Part shown: positions 1 through 7,942 of the stretch, piece after piece
Layout of the letters: the number at the start of each line of letters is the position of its first letter
How positions within the stretch are numbered: the stretch's first letter is position 1
NCBI GenBank assembly: GCA_040772005.1
Contig: JAXGYZ010000009.1
Coordinates: forward strand, 124,001 to 188,000
Direction of reading: 5' to 3'
Origin: MWBF01 sp040772005
GTDB taxonomy: Bacteria > Chloroflexota > Anaerolineae > CG2-30-64-16
Length of the DNA: 64,000 bases
Translations under genes and position numbers: made by a program
The notes under the pieces: model-generated
Told to the model about the DNA's origin: nothing
What the model saw: only the letters and a program-made list of their open reading frames with translations
Databases searched by the model: none

Positions 1-381
1 CAGTCTGCGCCGCGCCAACAGGTAGATGGGCCACGCGCCCGCCGCGAGGAAGACCGCCTGCAGCACCAGCAGTGCGCGCACATCGTCCCATAGCCAAAAC
101 ACGAGCGAAACGGGAAGAAAGATCGGCTCCACGTGGTCGGTCAGACGATTGCTGGGCTGGGCTTCCCGGGTGCTCTGCACAAAGCGACCGTGCGCGGTGT
201 TCCAGATGGCCTGATCCATCTGGCCCAGGTCGGATTTATGCGTCAACTGCGCATCGTGCAGACGGATGCTGTAGGCTGAGAACCAGGCCACGAACAGCAG
301 CATCAGGCCGGTAACGGTCAGCGTAGCAGCACGGTGCACACATGGCAGCGCGGTCCGATGGGAGGGAGTGGTTGCAGGCAC
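1..381 (-). CDS. DUF2079 membrane protein, N-terminal part (runs off the window)
   Basis: This reading frame is open from base 1 to a GTG at 381 (127 codons) and continues beyond the window. The translation shows a hydrophobic segment at residues about 21-38, then SDLGQMDQAIWNT at about 50-62 and a downstream RLTDHVEPIFLPVS block. That combination is characteristic of DUF2079 membrane proteins, a family related in fold to GT-C glycosyltransferases whose biochemical role is unproven. The start is set by a likely promoter (TACAAT at 441-446) just upstream, because longer in-frame extensions would cross it. It is divergent from the sulfotransferase-like operon and probably belongs to the same surface-glycan region. 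The ribosome-binding site is weak, so GTG at about 339 is a possible alternative. Confidence 0.75.
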   Translation of the reverse strand, partial: MPATTPSHRTALPCVHRAATLTVTGLMLLFVAWFSAYSIRLHDAQLTHKSDLGQMDQAIWNTAHGRFVQSTREAQPSNRLTDHVEPIFLPVSLVFWLWDDVRALLVLQAVFLAAGAWPIYLLARRRL

Positions 382-440
382 GGGTTTCTCGTGATTCGCT
401 CGACGTGGCGGCGGGTGCCGGATCGCCCCGCTGCAGGAGC

Positions 441-469
441 ATTGTAAACGAGAAAGCCGAATTCGCGAA
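441..469 (-). promoter_or_regulatory. Putative sigma70 promoter for the DUF2079 gene
   Basis: On the reverse strand TTCGCG is followed after 17 bases by TACAAT, about 60 bases upstream of the GTG start at 381. The -35 box is weak and the -10 box is good. Confidence 0.4.
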
Positions 470-486
470 GACTGCTGCCGGTAGAA

Positions 487-515
487 TTGTCGCGCGGTTC
501 CAGGTCGGCTATAAT
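487..515 (+). promoter_or_regulatory. Putative sigma70 promoter for the sulfotransferase operon
   Basis: TTGTCG, a 17-base spacer and a perfect TATAAT lie about 125 bases upstream of the GTG start at 639. The operon 639-3955 has no other evident promoter. Confidence 0.5.
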
Positions 516-545
516 CTGCTGTCGCAGTGAGGCACGCAAAAAGCC

Positions 546-596
546 GCATCCTTCAACTACGTGCGCCGCAGCGCGGCGCCCATCCGCTCAGGATGC
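546..596. repeat. Palindromic dispersed repeat (GCATCCT...AGGATGC family)
   Basis: The segment begins GCATCCTTCAACT and ends CGCTCAGGATGC, with a GC-rich hairpin (GCGCCGC/GCGGCGC) in its centre. The same outer motifs occur at 42793-42842, and partly at 48838-48852. It lies in the 5' leader of the sulfotransferase-like gene. Confidence 0.5.
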
Positions 597-638
597 TCGA
601 TTGCACGGCGGTCCTTCGACTGCGTATTGGAGGCAGAT

Positions 639-1220
639 GTGACCAGCGATTTCATCACCGTCGTGTCCGGGGTGCCCAGATCAGGGACCTCGATGATGAT
701 GCAGATGCTCGAGGCCGGCGGGATGTCGATCCTGACCGACAGCCTGCGCACCGCAAACGCGGACAACCCCCTCGGCTACTACGAATACGAACCCGTCAAG
801 GGCCTGTCGAAGGGCCAGTCCGATTGGCTGCCCCTGGCCCAGGGGAAGGTCGTCAAGGTCATCTCCGCCCTGGTGGAGTTCTTGCCCGCAGATTACAACT
901 ACCGCCTGGTCTTTATGCACCGCAACATGGATGAGGTCCTGGCCTCGCAGCGCCGTATGTTGTCGCATCGCGGGGAGCCGCCGTCCGACATCAGCGACGC
1001 GAAGATGGCCGAAATCCTCAAGCGGCATGTTGCCAAAGTCGAGAGCTGGCTCGCGCGGCAGCCCAACTTCACCGTCGTGGCAGTCGACTACAACCAGATG
1101 GTCGTGGACCCGCTCCCGCACGTGCTGGCCGTCAACCGGCTGCTGGGCGGGCACCTCGACACGGAACGCATGGCCGCGGTGGTGCAGCCGACACTCTATC
1201 GGAACAGGGCGGGGCAGTGA
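639..1220 (+). CDS. Sulfotransferase-like protein
   Basis: The protein has 193 residues. GVPRSGTS at residues 11-18 matches the 5'-phosphosulfate-binding P-loop of PAPS-dependent sulfotransferases, and HRNMDEVLASQ near residue 95 resembles the 3'-phosphate-binding arginine/serine helix. It would transfer a sulfuryl group to a glycan or lipid acceptor. GTG 639 is chosen because GGAGG lies 5 bases upstream; an in-frame ATG at 561 lies inside a dispersed repeat and has no such site. It is shorter than most family members (250-300 aa), so the C-terminal acceptor region may be reduced. The next gene starts 18 bases later, so the two are probably co-transcribed. Activity on a specific substrate is unknown. 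Confidence 0.75.
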   Translation: MTSDFITVVSGVPRSGTSMMMQMLEAGGMSILTDSLRTANADNPLGYYEYEPVKGLSKGQSDWLPLAQGKVVKVISALVEFLPADYNYRLVFMHRNMDEVLASQRRMLSHRGEPPSDISDAKMAEILKRHVAKVESWLARQPNFTVVAVDYNQMVVDPLPHVLAVNRLLGGHLDTERMAAVVQPTLYRNRAGQ

Positions 1221-1238
1221 CCCCCCGTGAGGTATCGC

Positions 1239-2963
1239 ATGTCTGACCAATCGTCGGCCCGCCGGGTCCTCGTGATCGGCCTGGACGGGGCCACGTTCAA
1301 CGTCATCAACCCGCTCATCGCGCAGGGACACCTGCCCACGCTGGCTCGTCTGATGCGGGAGGGAGCACATGCTCCGCTGCGCTCGACTATCCAGCCTTCT
1401 TCCGAGCAGGCCTGGGTCACGTTCATGACAGGCGTGCAGAACGGCAAGCATGGCGTCTTCAGCTTCGTCCGACGGCGACCGGACAGCTACGAGTTCGAGT
1501 ACGTCAGTGGACGCAACATCCATGCGCGTGCGCTGTGGGACATCCTGACCGAACGCGGTCGCCCCAGCATCACCATCAACGTGCCCATGACCTACCCGCC
1601 CCACACGGTCAACGGTGTGCTTGTGGGCGGCCTGATGTCGCCGGGGGAGCGCAGCCGCTTTACTTACCCGGACGGCATCTACCAGGAGTTGTGCCAGGCG
1701 ATTGGCGGCTACATCATCGATGTTGATGTCGAGCGGGGTGGCCTGACACCGAACCAAGAGGAGCGGCTGCTCGAACAAGTAGCAGAGATGACCCGCCTGC
1801 GAACTGCGGCCACGCTCCACCTGGCCCATACCCGCCCGTGGGATGTTCTCACGGTTGTGTACGGCTCACCGGATCGGGTGTCGCACAAGTTCTGGAAGTA
1901 CATGGACCCGACCCACCCGCTCTATACCGCGGAGGGCGCCGCCCGCTTCGGCCAGGTCATTCCCCAGGTGTACAAAGCGATGGATGCGGCGGTGGCAGAA
2001 CTGCTCGCAAACCTGGCCGATGAGCGCACTACCGTCCTCATCCTCTCCGACCACGGTTTCGGGCCAACGCGTAAGGCCGTTTACCTGAACAAATGGCTGG
2101 CGCAACGCGGCTACCTGGCCTACAAGCCGGTGACTGCCTCCCCGCGGCGGCAGGCACAGACTGCCTTCACAGGCGCCGTCCGCCGGACCGTGCGGCGGCT
2201 GGACAACCCGCTGTTGAGCCGGCTCAAGACCCGTGCCTTCGAGATCTGGCCGGGGCTGAAAAGCGGCCTGTTCTCGTCGATGAGCTACGCGCAGGTGGAC
2301 TGGCCGCGCACGCAGGCCTATGCCGTGGGCACGATGGGCAACATCTATCTGAATGTGCGCGGGCGCGAACCGGAGGGGATCGTCGAGCCGGGGGCAGACT
2401 ACGAGGCGGTGCGCGAGCGGCTGATAGCCGACCTCGCCGACCTGACCGATGAGGACGCCGGCGCGCCGGTGTTTAAGGCCGTCTACCGCCGCGAGGAGCT
2501 GTATCACGGACCGCGGCAGGAGGACGCGCCTGATGTGGTCTGTCTGAAGGATGCCCGCTACCATGTTGCCGTGGTGGACTGGCGCACGCATTCGGACGAC
2601 CGCGTGCTAATGCCTTTGCAGCCGGGCGAGCTCCTCTTCGCTGCGGACCTCTCAGCCCAACACGAACTGGATGGCATCCTCATTGCCCACGGACCGGGCA
2701 TCGACCCCGGTAAGTCTCTGGCCGGCGCACGTATCATGGACCTGGCACCCACCATCCTGCAACTACTGGGAGAGCCGGTGCCTGCGGAGATGGATGGGGT
2801 GTCGCTGCTGGGTTCGACAGAAAAGGCAGTCAACCGGGCCGACATGCCATCCTCGCCGGTGAGTGCAGTCTCCGCGGAAGGCGACGGCGACGCAGGCGAA
2901 TATACCGATGCGGAACAGGCCGCGCTCGAAGCCCATCTGCGGAGCCTGGGGTATCTCGACTGA
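1239..2963 (+). CDS. Alkaline phosphatase superfamily / type I phosphodiesterase
   Basis: The protein has 574 residues and begins with the metal-binding strand VLVIGLDGATF (Asp16). A nucleophile region PSSEQAWVTFMTG lies near residues 52-64 (Ser in place of the common Thr), followed by NGKHG. SDHGFGP near residue 270 and a late HSDDR block supply further metal ligands. The family hydrolyses or transfers phosphodiester groups, including phospho-modified glycans and lipids. ATG 1239 is preceded by TGAGG 6 bases upstream and is preferred to GTG 1227. Its stop overlaps the ATG of the next gene, so translation is coupled. There is no signal peptide or membrane segment, which suggests a cytoplasmic role. 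The substrate is unknown. Confidence 0.85.
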   Translation: MSDQSSARRVLVIGLDGATFNVINPLIAQGHLPTLARLMREGAHAPLRSTIQPSSEQAWVTFMTGVQNGKHGVFSFVRRRPDSYEFEYVSGRNIHARALWDILTERGRPSITINVPMTYPPHTVNGVLVGGLMSPGERSRFTYPDGIYQELCQAIGGYIIDVDVERGGLTPNQEERLLEQVAEMTRLRTAATLHLAHTRPWDVLTVVYGSPDRVSHKFWKYMDPTHPLYTAEGAARFGQVIPQVYKAMDAAVAELLANLADERTTVLILSDHGFGPTRKAVYLNKWLAQRGYLAYKPVTASPRRQAQTAFTGAVRRTVRRLDNPLLSRLKTRAFEIWPGLKSGLFSSMSYAQVDWPRTQAYAVGTMGNIYLNVRGREPEGIVEPGADYEAVRERLIADLADLTDEDAGAPVFKAVYRREELYHGPRQEDAPDVVCLKDARYHVAVVDWRTHSDDRVLMPLQPGELLFAADLSAQHELDGILIAHGPGIDPGKSLAGARIMDLAPTILQLLGEPVPAEMDGVSLLGSTEKAVNRADMPSSPVSAVSAEGDGDAGEYTDAEQAALEAHLRSLGYLD

Positions 2964-3955
2964 TGCGCAACGAAGCTGTTCGCCCGGCCATTCGCTGGCT
3001 GATGCGTCTCGGCCAGGTCATCCTCCTCGGCCTGGTCATCTTCTTCTGGGGGCGGGCGCTCTGGAGCAACTGGACGGAGTTGCAGCGCTATCATTGGGCG
3101 GTGCGGCCGGCGCCGCTGGTGGCATCGCTGGTCGTGCTGCTGGCACATCTGATGCTGCTGGCGTTGATCTGGTGGCGGTCGTTGCGTTTCTTCGGCCAAC
3201 CGGCCAGCCTGCGGGCTGCGGCGGGCGTCTGGCTGATGGCCCAAATCGTACGCTACCTGCCGGGCGGGGTGTGGGATACGGTGGGGCGGATCTACCTGGG
3301 AGGGCAGGCCGGACTCTCCCGCACGCGCACGGGCCTCAGCGTGGCCGTAGAAATGGCTACGCAGTCCGTTGCTGCAGCCCTGGTCTTCCTGATCTCACTC
3401 CTCTTCTGGCCCGAAGCGACATACCAGTCGGCGCTCACCGGCCTGCCGGTGCAGTTCGACCAATGGACATGGGTCATCCTGGTACTGATCGTGTTGGCGT
3501 TTATCGTGCTCTATCCGCCTCTGCTGGGACGGCTGCTGAACACCGGGATGCGCCTGCTGGGGCGGCCGGCCGTCCAGTTGCCGCTCCGCTACCGGGACGT
3601 GCTAGGCCTGGCCGCCTGTCACTTCGGGGCGCGCTGGCTCGTCGGGGCGGGATTTCACCTGTTTGCCAGCGCCTTCTACCCGCTACCCGTGGAATTACTG
3701 CCGGTCACCGCGGGGATCTTCGCCGTGGCCTGGCTCATTGGCTTCCTGGTCGTCTTTGTGCCGCTCGGGCTGGGGGTACGCGAGGGGATTATTACGGCCC
3801 TGCTTGTGGCTTTTGTGCCCTTGCCAGTCGCCACCGTGACGGCCTTAGGGTTCAGAGTGTGGATCTCGCTGCGCGACCTGATCGGCGCCGGGGTGGGCGT
3901 GATACTGCGACGCGTCAGCACAATCGAAAGCGCGGTGTCGCCTGCCGCGAAGTAG
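2963..3955 (+). CDS. Lysylphosphatidylglycerol synthetase TM-region / flippase-like membrane protein
   Basis: The protein has 330 residues with about eight hydrophobic helices (for example near residues 16-30, 50-68, 132-150 and 250-272). The segment MAQIVRYLPGGVWDTVGR is the typical PGG-containing motif of the UPF0104 / LPG-synthase membrane family, and PLGLGVREGIITALL near the C-terminus is the other family hallmark. Such proteins are found next to glycosyltransferases and are thought to flip lipids. The ATG overlaps the stop of the phosphodiesterase gene. With the two upstream genes it makes a small operon likely to modify or move a lipid-linked glycan. It converges on the acyltransferase gene with only 16 bases between them. 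Confidence 0.82.
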   Translation: MRNEAVRPAIRWLMRLGQVILLGLVIFFWGRALWSNWTELQRYHWAVRPAPLVASLVVLLAHLMLLALIWWRSLRFFGQPASLRAAAGVWLMAQIVRYLPGGVWDTVGRIYLGGQAGLSRTRTGLSVAVEMATQSVAAALVFLISLLFWPEATYQSALTGLPVQFDQWTWVILVLIVLAFIVLYPPLLGRLLNTGMRLLGRPAVQLPLRYRDVLGLAACHFGARWLVGAGFHLFASAFYPLPVELLPVTAGIFAVAWLIGFLVVFVPLGLGVREGIITALLVAFVPLPVATVTALGFRVWISLRDLIGAGVGVILRRVSTIESAVSPAAK

Positions 3956-3971
3956 GACGCTGCTGCGCGCC

Positions 3972-4580
3972 CTACTCCCGATATGCGGCAATCTCGCGCA
4001 CATCTCCCATGACGCGCGCCGGGTTGCCGGTGACGACGGCATAGTCCGGCACATCGTGGGTGACGACCGCGCCCGCGCCGACCAGGGCGTTGCGCCCGAC
4101 TGTCACCCCCGGCAACAGCACCGCGCCTGCACCGATCTTCGCATCTGCCAGCAGGTGCGGGCCGCGGAGATTCGCCTTCGCGGTCGGGCTGAGCGGATAG
4201 GCTGCGTTCGTAAAGATGACGCCCGGCCCCACCCACGCGCCTTCGTCCAGCACGGAGAACTCCGGGATGAACGCATTCGAGTGGATGCGCACCCGGTTGG
4301 CAAGCACGACATGGTGCTCGACCACGCTGTGCGAGCCGATGCTCACGTCGTCGCCGATGCGGTTCTCCTCGCGCACGAGGACGCCGTGGCCCGCCTGGAA
4401 GCGCGCGCCGATGACGTTGCCCGCATAGATGACCGCGTGCGAGCGAATGACCGCGGCCGGGCCGATGACCGTGGGCAGGTCACCGGCCGCGCGGCCGCGC
4501 GGCGGCTCCCCGATGACGACGAACGGGCCAAGCGTCGCGCCCTCCCCGAGGGTGACGTTGGGATAGACTATCGCGTTCAT
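3972..4580 (-). CDS. Hexapeptide-repeat acyltransferase (WbpD/WlbB-like N-acetyltransferase)
   Basis: The protein has 202 residues made mostly of left-handed beta-helix hexapeptide repeats (VTLGEGATLG, VIRSHAVIYAG, AKIGAGAVLLPGV, NALVGAGAVVTHDVP), ending in PARVMGDVRE. Members of this family acetylate the amino group of UDP-3-amino-uronic acids using acetyl-CoA. The start is ATG 4580. The frame stays open upstream, but those codons are a low-complexity repeat array and not protein-like. It lies last in the reverse glycan operon, directly after a Gfo/Idh/MocA dehydrogenase and with a PLP aminotransferase in the same unit, which is the WbpB/WbpE/WbpD set. Function is inferred from this context. 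Confidence 0.8.
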   Translation of the reverse strand: MNAIVYPNVTLGEGATLGPFVVIGEPPRGRAAGDLPTVIGPAAVIRSHAVIYAGNVIGARFQAGHGVLVREENRIGDDVSIGSHSVVEHHVVLANRVRIHSNAFIPEFSVLDEGAWVGPGVIFTNAAYPLSPTAKANLRGPHLLADAKIGAGAVLLPGVTVGRNALVGAGAVVTHDVPDYAVVTGNPARVMGDVREIAAYRE

Positions 4581-4609
4581 CCATGTCTCTTTGGGGCGGT
4601 TGCAGTTTA

Positions 4610-4720
4610 CAGATTGCAGATTACTGATTGCAGATTGAAGATCTGTGATGGCCCAAGGCCTATCTCCTCGCCAACCACGAATCTTCAATCTGTAATCTGT
4701 AATCTTCAATCGTCAATCGT
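4610..4720. repeat. Inverted low-complexity repeat (GATTGAAG/CTTCAATC arrays)
   Basis: The left arm (4610-4642) is built of CAGATTG/CTGATTG/GATTGAAG units and the right arm (4680-4720) of the complementary CTTCAATC/CTGTAATC units. They enclose a 37-base centre and would fold into a long hairpin. The right arm runs into the upstream gene, so the last codons and stop of the Gfo/Idh/MocA gene (4706) are made of repeat. The same unit occurs at 17566-17600 and 27602-27636. Confidence 0.75.
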
Positions 4721-5731
4721 CACCGGCTGCCCCGTGCGCGCGGACTCATAAATCGCCAGCACCAGCGCCAGCGACTTGCGCGCCTCCGCGCCGTGGGTCT
4801 TCGGCGCCCGGTCATCGCGGATCGCCTCGATCATGTCCGCGATGACCTTCTGGTGGCTCGTACCATAAATCGAGGGCGGATCCACCTGGTCGCGCGTCAG
4901 CACCTCGCGCTCGCGCTCCAGCTCGCCGGCCACCTTCCACACCACCTTGCGGTTGAGCGCAGTGCCGCCGATCTTAGCCGAGCCCAGCTCACCGAACACC
5001 GCGACCGACCCCTCGATGTTCTCCGGATAGGTGATCGTGGAGCCTTCGACCGAGCCGAGCGCGCCGCCCGCAAAGCGAATAACCGCGACGCCGGTGTCCT
5101 CGGCCTCCATGCGGTGCGCCAGCGTGCCCGTGAACGCGAACACGCTCTCCAGCCGGCCCATGAACCATTGCAGCGCGTCGATGTGATGGATGGACTGGTT
5201 CATCAGCGCGCCGCCGTCCATCGCCCATGTGCCGTGCCACTCGTCCTCGTAGTATTCCTGCGGCCGGTACCAGCGGACGGTCGCGTTGCCCAGGAGCAAC
5301 CGGCCCAGCCGCCCTTCGTCCACGATGCGGCGGAGGTCCTGCATCGGAGGGTTGTAGCGGTTCTGCAGCACCACGCAGAGCTTGCGCCCCGTCGCAGCCG
5401 CAGCCGCAATCATGCGGTCCGCATCGGCCAGCGAGAGGGCGATGGGCTTTTCGACGATGACATGCTTGCCCGCCTGCAGCGCATCGATCGCCATCTGCGC
5501 GTGCAGCCCGGAGGGTGTGCAGATGCTCACGACATCGACGTCGGGCCGCGCCAGCAGCGCGCGGTAGTCGGTGAGCATCTCGGCGCCATAGTGCTGCGCG
5601 AAGTGAGCGGCGCGGCTCTCGCGCACGTCGGCCACCGCGACCAGCCGTGCGTCGGGCAGCGCGTCAACGGATTCGGCATGGCGGGGCGCCACCCGGCCGC
5701 AGCCGATCAAGCCAAAGCGGAGTTGTTCCAT
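4706..5731 (-). CDS. Gfo/Idh/MocA family NAD-dependent sugar dehydrogenase (WbpB/WlbA-like)
   Basis: The protein has 341 residues. The Rossmann motif GLIGCGRVAPRH is at residues 7-18, EKP at 94-96 and the conserved HHID at 182-185, all typical of the family. WbpB/WlbA oxidises the 3-hydroxyl of UDP-GlcNAc-uronic acid so that the next enzyme can install an amino group. In this operon an aminotransferase (8992-10101) and an acyltransferase (3972-4580) supply those next steps. The final residues (TIDD) are encoded by the edge of a dispersed repeat. An inverted repeat at 5758-5796 lies in the gap to the upstream epimerase gene. Other sugar substrates are possible. Confidence 0.82.
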   Translation of the reverse strand: MEQLRFGLIGCGRVAPRHAESVDALPDARLVAVADVRESRAAHFAQHYGAEMLTDYRALLARPDVDVVSICTPSGLHAQMAIDALQAGKHVIVEKPIALSLADADRMIAAAAATGRKLCVVLQNRYNPPMQDLRRIVDEGRLGRLLLGNATVRWYRPQEYYEDEWHGTWAMDGGALMNQSIHHIDALQWFMGRLESVFAFTGTLAHRMEAEDTGVAVIRFAGGALGSVEGSTITYPENIEGSVAVFGELGSAKIGGTALNRKVVWKVAGELEREREVLTRDQVDPPSIYGTSHQKVIADMIEAIRDDRAPKTHGAEARKSLALVLAIYESARTGQPVTIDD

Positions 5732-5757
5732 GATACTGTCTCTTTGTTGGAAATGTT

Positions 5758-5796
5758 AGCAGGGTAGGCTGAAGCTTCGCCTCAGCCTACCCTGCT
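5758..5796. repeat. Perfect 15-bp stem hairpin inside the glycan operon
   Basis: AGCAGGGTAGGCTGA (5758-5772) and its exact reverse complement (5782-5796) enclose a nine-base loop containing TTCG. There is no T-run, so it is not a canonical terminator. It overlaps the stop codon of the epimerase gene (5787-5789). Confidence 0.8.
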
Positions 5797-6704
5797 ATAG
5801 CAATAAATGTGCGGCGCAGACCTTCCTCAAACGGGACTTGCGGCGACCAGCCCAGCAGCGTGCGGGCCTTCGTGATGTCCAGGACGTTCACCGGCACATC
5901 GACGGTGCGCGCCGGGTGATGCTGCACGGGCAGCGGGCGGTCGAGCAGCCGCTCCAGCGCGGCAATCACGTCGGCCAGCGAGCGGCCCACCCCTGAGCCG
6001 ATGTTGTAGACAGTGCGGCTGGCCGCGGTCCGGCCGGCGAGCCAGGCAGCCTCCGCCAGGTCGCCCACGTAGAAATAGTCGCGCACGACCCGGCCATCGC
6101 CCCAGACGTCGAGCGGCTGCCCCGCAGCGGCCTGCGCCAGAAAGGCCGGGATGACGCCCTGCCCGCGGCCGGGATCCTGGTACGGGCCGAACGGATTGCC
6201 GGGCCGCAGGACAACATAGTCCAGCCCGTGCAGTTGGCCGAACAGCGCGAGGTACTTCTCCACGGCCAGCTTGAGAATCGCGTGGGAGCTGCGCGGCTCG
6301 GTCGGGTGCGTCTCCGGGATGGGCACGATCTGCGCCGGGCCGTAGACCGTTCCTCCTGATGAAAAGAAGATGACCCGGCCCACGCGCTGCGCGACGCACG
6401 CTTCCAGCAGGCGCACGGTCCCGGCCAGGTTGGCTGCGATGTCGGCCTGGATCTGGCCGTTCGACTCCGCGGGCAGGAAGCGCCATGCGAGGTAATACAC
6501 GAGGTCCGCGCCTGCCAGGACATCGGCCAGGCCCGCCGCGTCAGGCTGATACAGGTCGCCCAGGCGATAATCGACGCCCGGCCAGCGCGGCGCGTAGGCC
6601 GGCAGTTGCCGGTCCCAGCTCACTACCGTGTCGCCCGCGTCAAGCAGCGTGCGGGCCAGGTGCGCACCGATGAAGCCGTTGCCTCCGAGCAGCACGGCCT
6701 TCAT
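5787..6704 (-). CDS. NAD-dependent sugar epimerase/dehydratase (extended SDR), atypical active site
   Basis: The protein has 305 residues. The NAD-binding motif GGNGFIG is at residues 7-13, FFSSGGTVYG at about 113-122 carries the catalytic Ser/Thr region, and LRPGNPFGPYQ follows. In extended SDRs the YxxxK pair performs proton transfer; here the aligned segment is SSHAILK, so the Tyr position is His141 while Lys145 is kept. That may alter or abolish activity. It overlaps the GT4 gene by four bases and belongs to the reverse glycan operon. It probably works on an NDP-sugar; which one cannot be said. Its stop codon lies in a perfect hairpin. Confidence 0.82.
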   Translation of the reverse strand: MKAVLLGGNGFIGAHLARTLLDAGDTVVSWDRQLPAYAPRWPGVDYRLGDLYQPDAAGLADVLAGADLVYYLAWRFLPAESNGQIQADIAANLAGTVRLLEACVAQRVGRVIFFSSGGTVYGPAQIVPIPETHPTEPRSSHAILKLAVEKYLALFGQLHGLDYVVLRPGNPFGPYQDPGRGQGVIPAFLAQAAAGQPLDVWGDGRVVRDYFYVGDLAEAAWLAGRTAASRTVYNIGSGVGRSLADVIAALERLLDRPLPVQHHPARTVDVPVNVLDITKARTLLGWSPQVPFEEGLRRTFIAIAG

Positions 6705-7942
6705 CCGCGCAGCTCTCCGGCCAGCCGCGCGAAGTGCGCCACATAGCGTGCGGCCAGTTGCGGCCAGCCCAGCTCGGTCTCGATCAGGCGGCGACTGGCC
6801 GCGCCCATCTCCCTGCGCAGGGCCGGATCCGCGGCGAGCCGCGCGAGCGCAGCGGCCAGCGCGGGTGCATCCTGCTCCGGCACCAGGATGCCGTTGACGC
6901 CATCGCGCACGGCAAGGTCATTGCCCGCCGCCCTGGAAGCAACCACCGGCTTGCCGCACGACATCGCATCGAGCACGGACACGGCCAGCCCGGTGGCCGG
7001 CTTGCTGACCGCGGGCATGACTGCGATATCGGCCAGGTTGTTGAATACGCCCATGCGCGCAGTCGGGACGTTGCCAACCCAGCGGACCGCGTCTGCCAGG
7101 CCCAGGTCACGGGCCAGCGCCTGCCACTCGGCCCACAGGTCGCCCTCGCCCACCATGACCAGCCGCAACTGCGCAAACAGACGAGGATCAGACTCCTTGA
7201 GCAGCGCCGCGGCCCGCAGCAGGTAGTCGAAACCCTTCTTGTAGACCATCCGGCCCACGGCCAGGAGTACAACGGCATCACCGGGAATCCCCAGTTGCTC
7301 GCGCGGCTCGACCGTGCCGCCGGCATCGGGCTTGAGCACATCGGGATCGACGCCGTACGCCATGAGGTCGAACTTGCGCGGATCGGCCCCCAGGTCGTGC
7401 ACCGCCGCGTCGCGCAGCTCGGACGCATTCGACGTGATGAGTCCTGCGGTGTCGAACGCGAAACGGGCCATCCGGCCAAAGAGCGGATTCTGCGCGGCGA
7501 CCGTTGCATCGGAGCCGGGGATGGAGACGACCAGGGGAATACGGTAGCGCCGGGCGGCCAGCGCGGCCAGGAAGCCGTTCGGCAGCGCCCAGTGCGCGTG
7601 CAGCACGTCGGGGCGAGAGGCCGCGGCCCAGCCCATGACCGCCCGCGCGCCGGCCAGAAACATGCCGGGCGCCAGGAGATAGGTGAGCTTGCGCATCCGC
7701 ACATCGGCCTGCATGGTGCGCATGTAGCCGAGGCGGTGCCAATCGGCGCGGGGCGCGTAGCGATAGAGGCGCAACGTCACCGCAGAATCAGCCGGTCGCG
7801 GGACAAACGCGGCATCCCACGGCGCGATGACCGTCACCGCATGTCCCTGGTGTGCAAGCTCTTCGCTCAACGCCTCGACGAAACGCCCGGAGAAGTCACC
7901 GGGGAAACGCGGGTAGTTGTGGGTCAGGACGCCGATCTTCAC
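6701..7942 (-). CDS. GT4-family glycosyltransferase
   Basis: The protein has 413 residues with the GT-B layout. An N-terminal acceptor domain (MKIGVLTHNYPRFPGDFSGRF at its start) is followed by LLAVGRMVYKKGFDYLL, the start of the nucleotide-sugar-binding domain, and LDAMSCGKPVVAS, where the family usually has an E-x7-E motif (the first Glu is Asp here). Such enzymes transfer a hexose or similar sugar from an NDP donor with retention, at the inner membrane face. The start is GTG 7942, overlapping the GT2 stop by four bases, so the genes are translationally coupled. Donor and acceptor are unknown; the operon suggests a surface polysaccharide. Confidence 0.85.
   Translation of the reverse strand: MKIGVLTHNYPRFPGDFSGRFVEALSEELAHQGHAVTVIAPWDAAFVPRPADSAVTLRLYRYAPRADWHRLGYMRTMQADVRMRKLTYLLAPGMFLAGARAVMGWAAASRPDVLHAHWALPNGFLAALAARRYRIPLVVSIPGSDATVAAQNPLFGRMARFAFDTAGLITSNASELRDAAVHDLGADPRKFDLMAYGVDPDVLKPDAGGTVEPREQLGIPGDAVVLLAVGRMVYKKGFDYLLRAAALLKESDPRLFAQLRLVMVGEGDLWAEWQALARDLGLADAVRWVGNVPTARMGVFNNLADIAVMPAVSKPATGLAVSVLDAMSCGKPVVASRAAGNDLAVRDGVNGILVPEQDAPALAAALARLAADPALRREMGAASRRLIETELGWPQLAARYVAHFARLAGELRG

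Noticed and set aside
681..1829. Reverse-strand open frame of 382 codons over the sulfotransferase and phosphodiesterase genes
   Set aside because: No recognisable motifs; both forward genes have clear active-site signatures and start sites.
4581..4709. 43-residue N-terminal extension of the acyltransferase
   Set aside because: The codons are GATTGAAG-type repeat arrays, and homology to acyltransferases begins at Met 4580.
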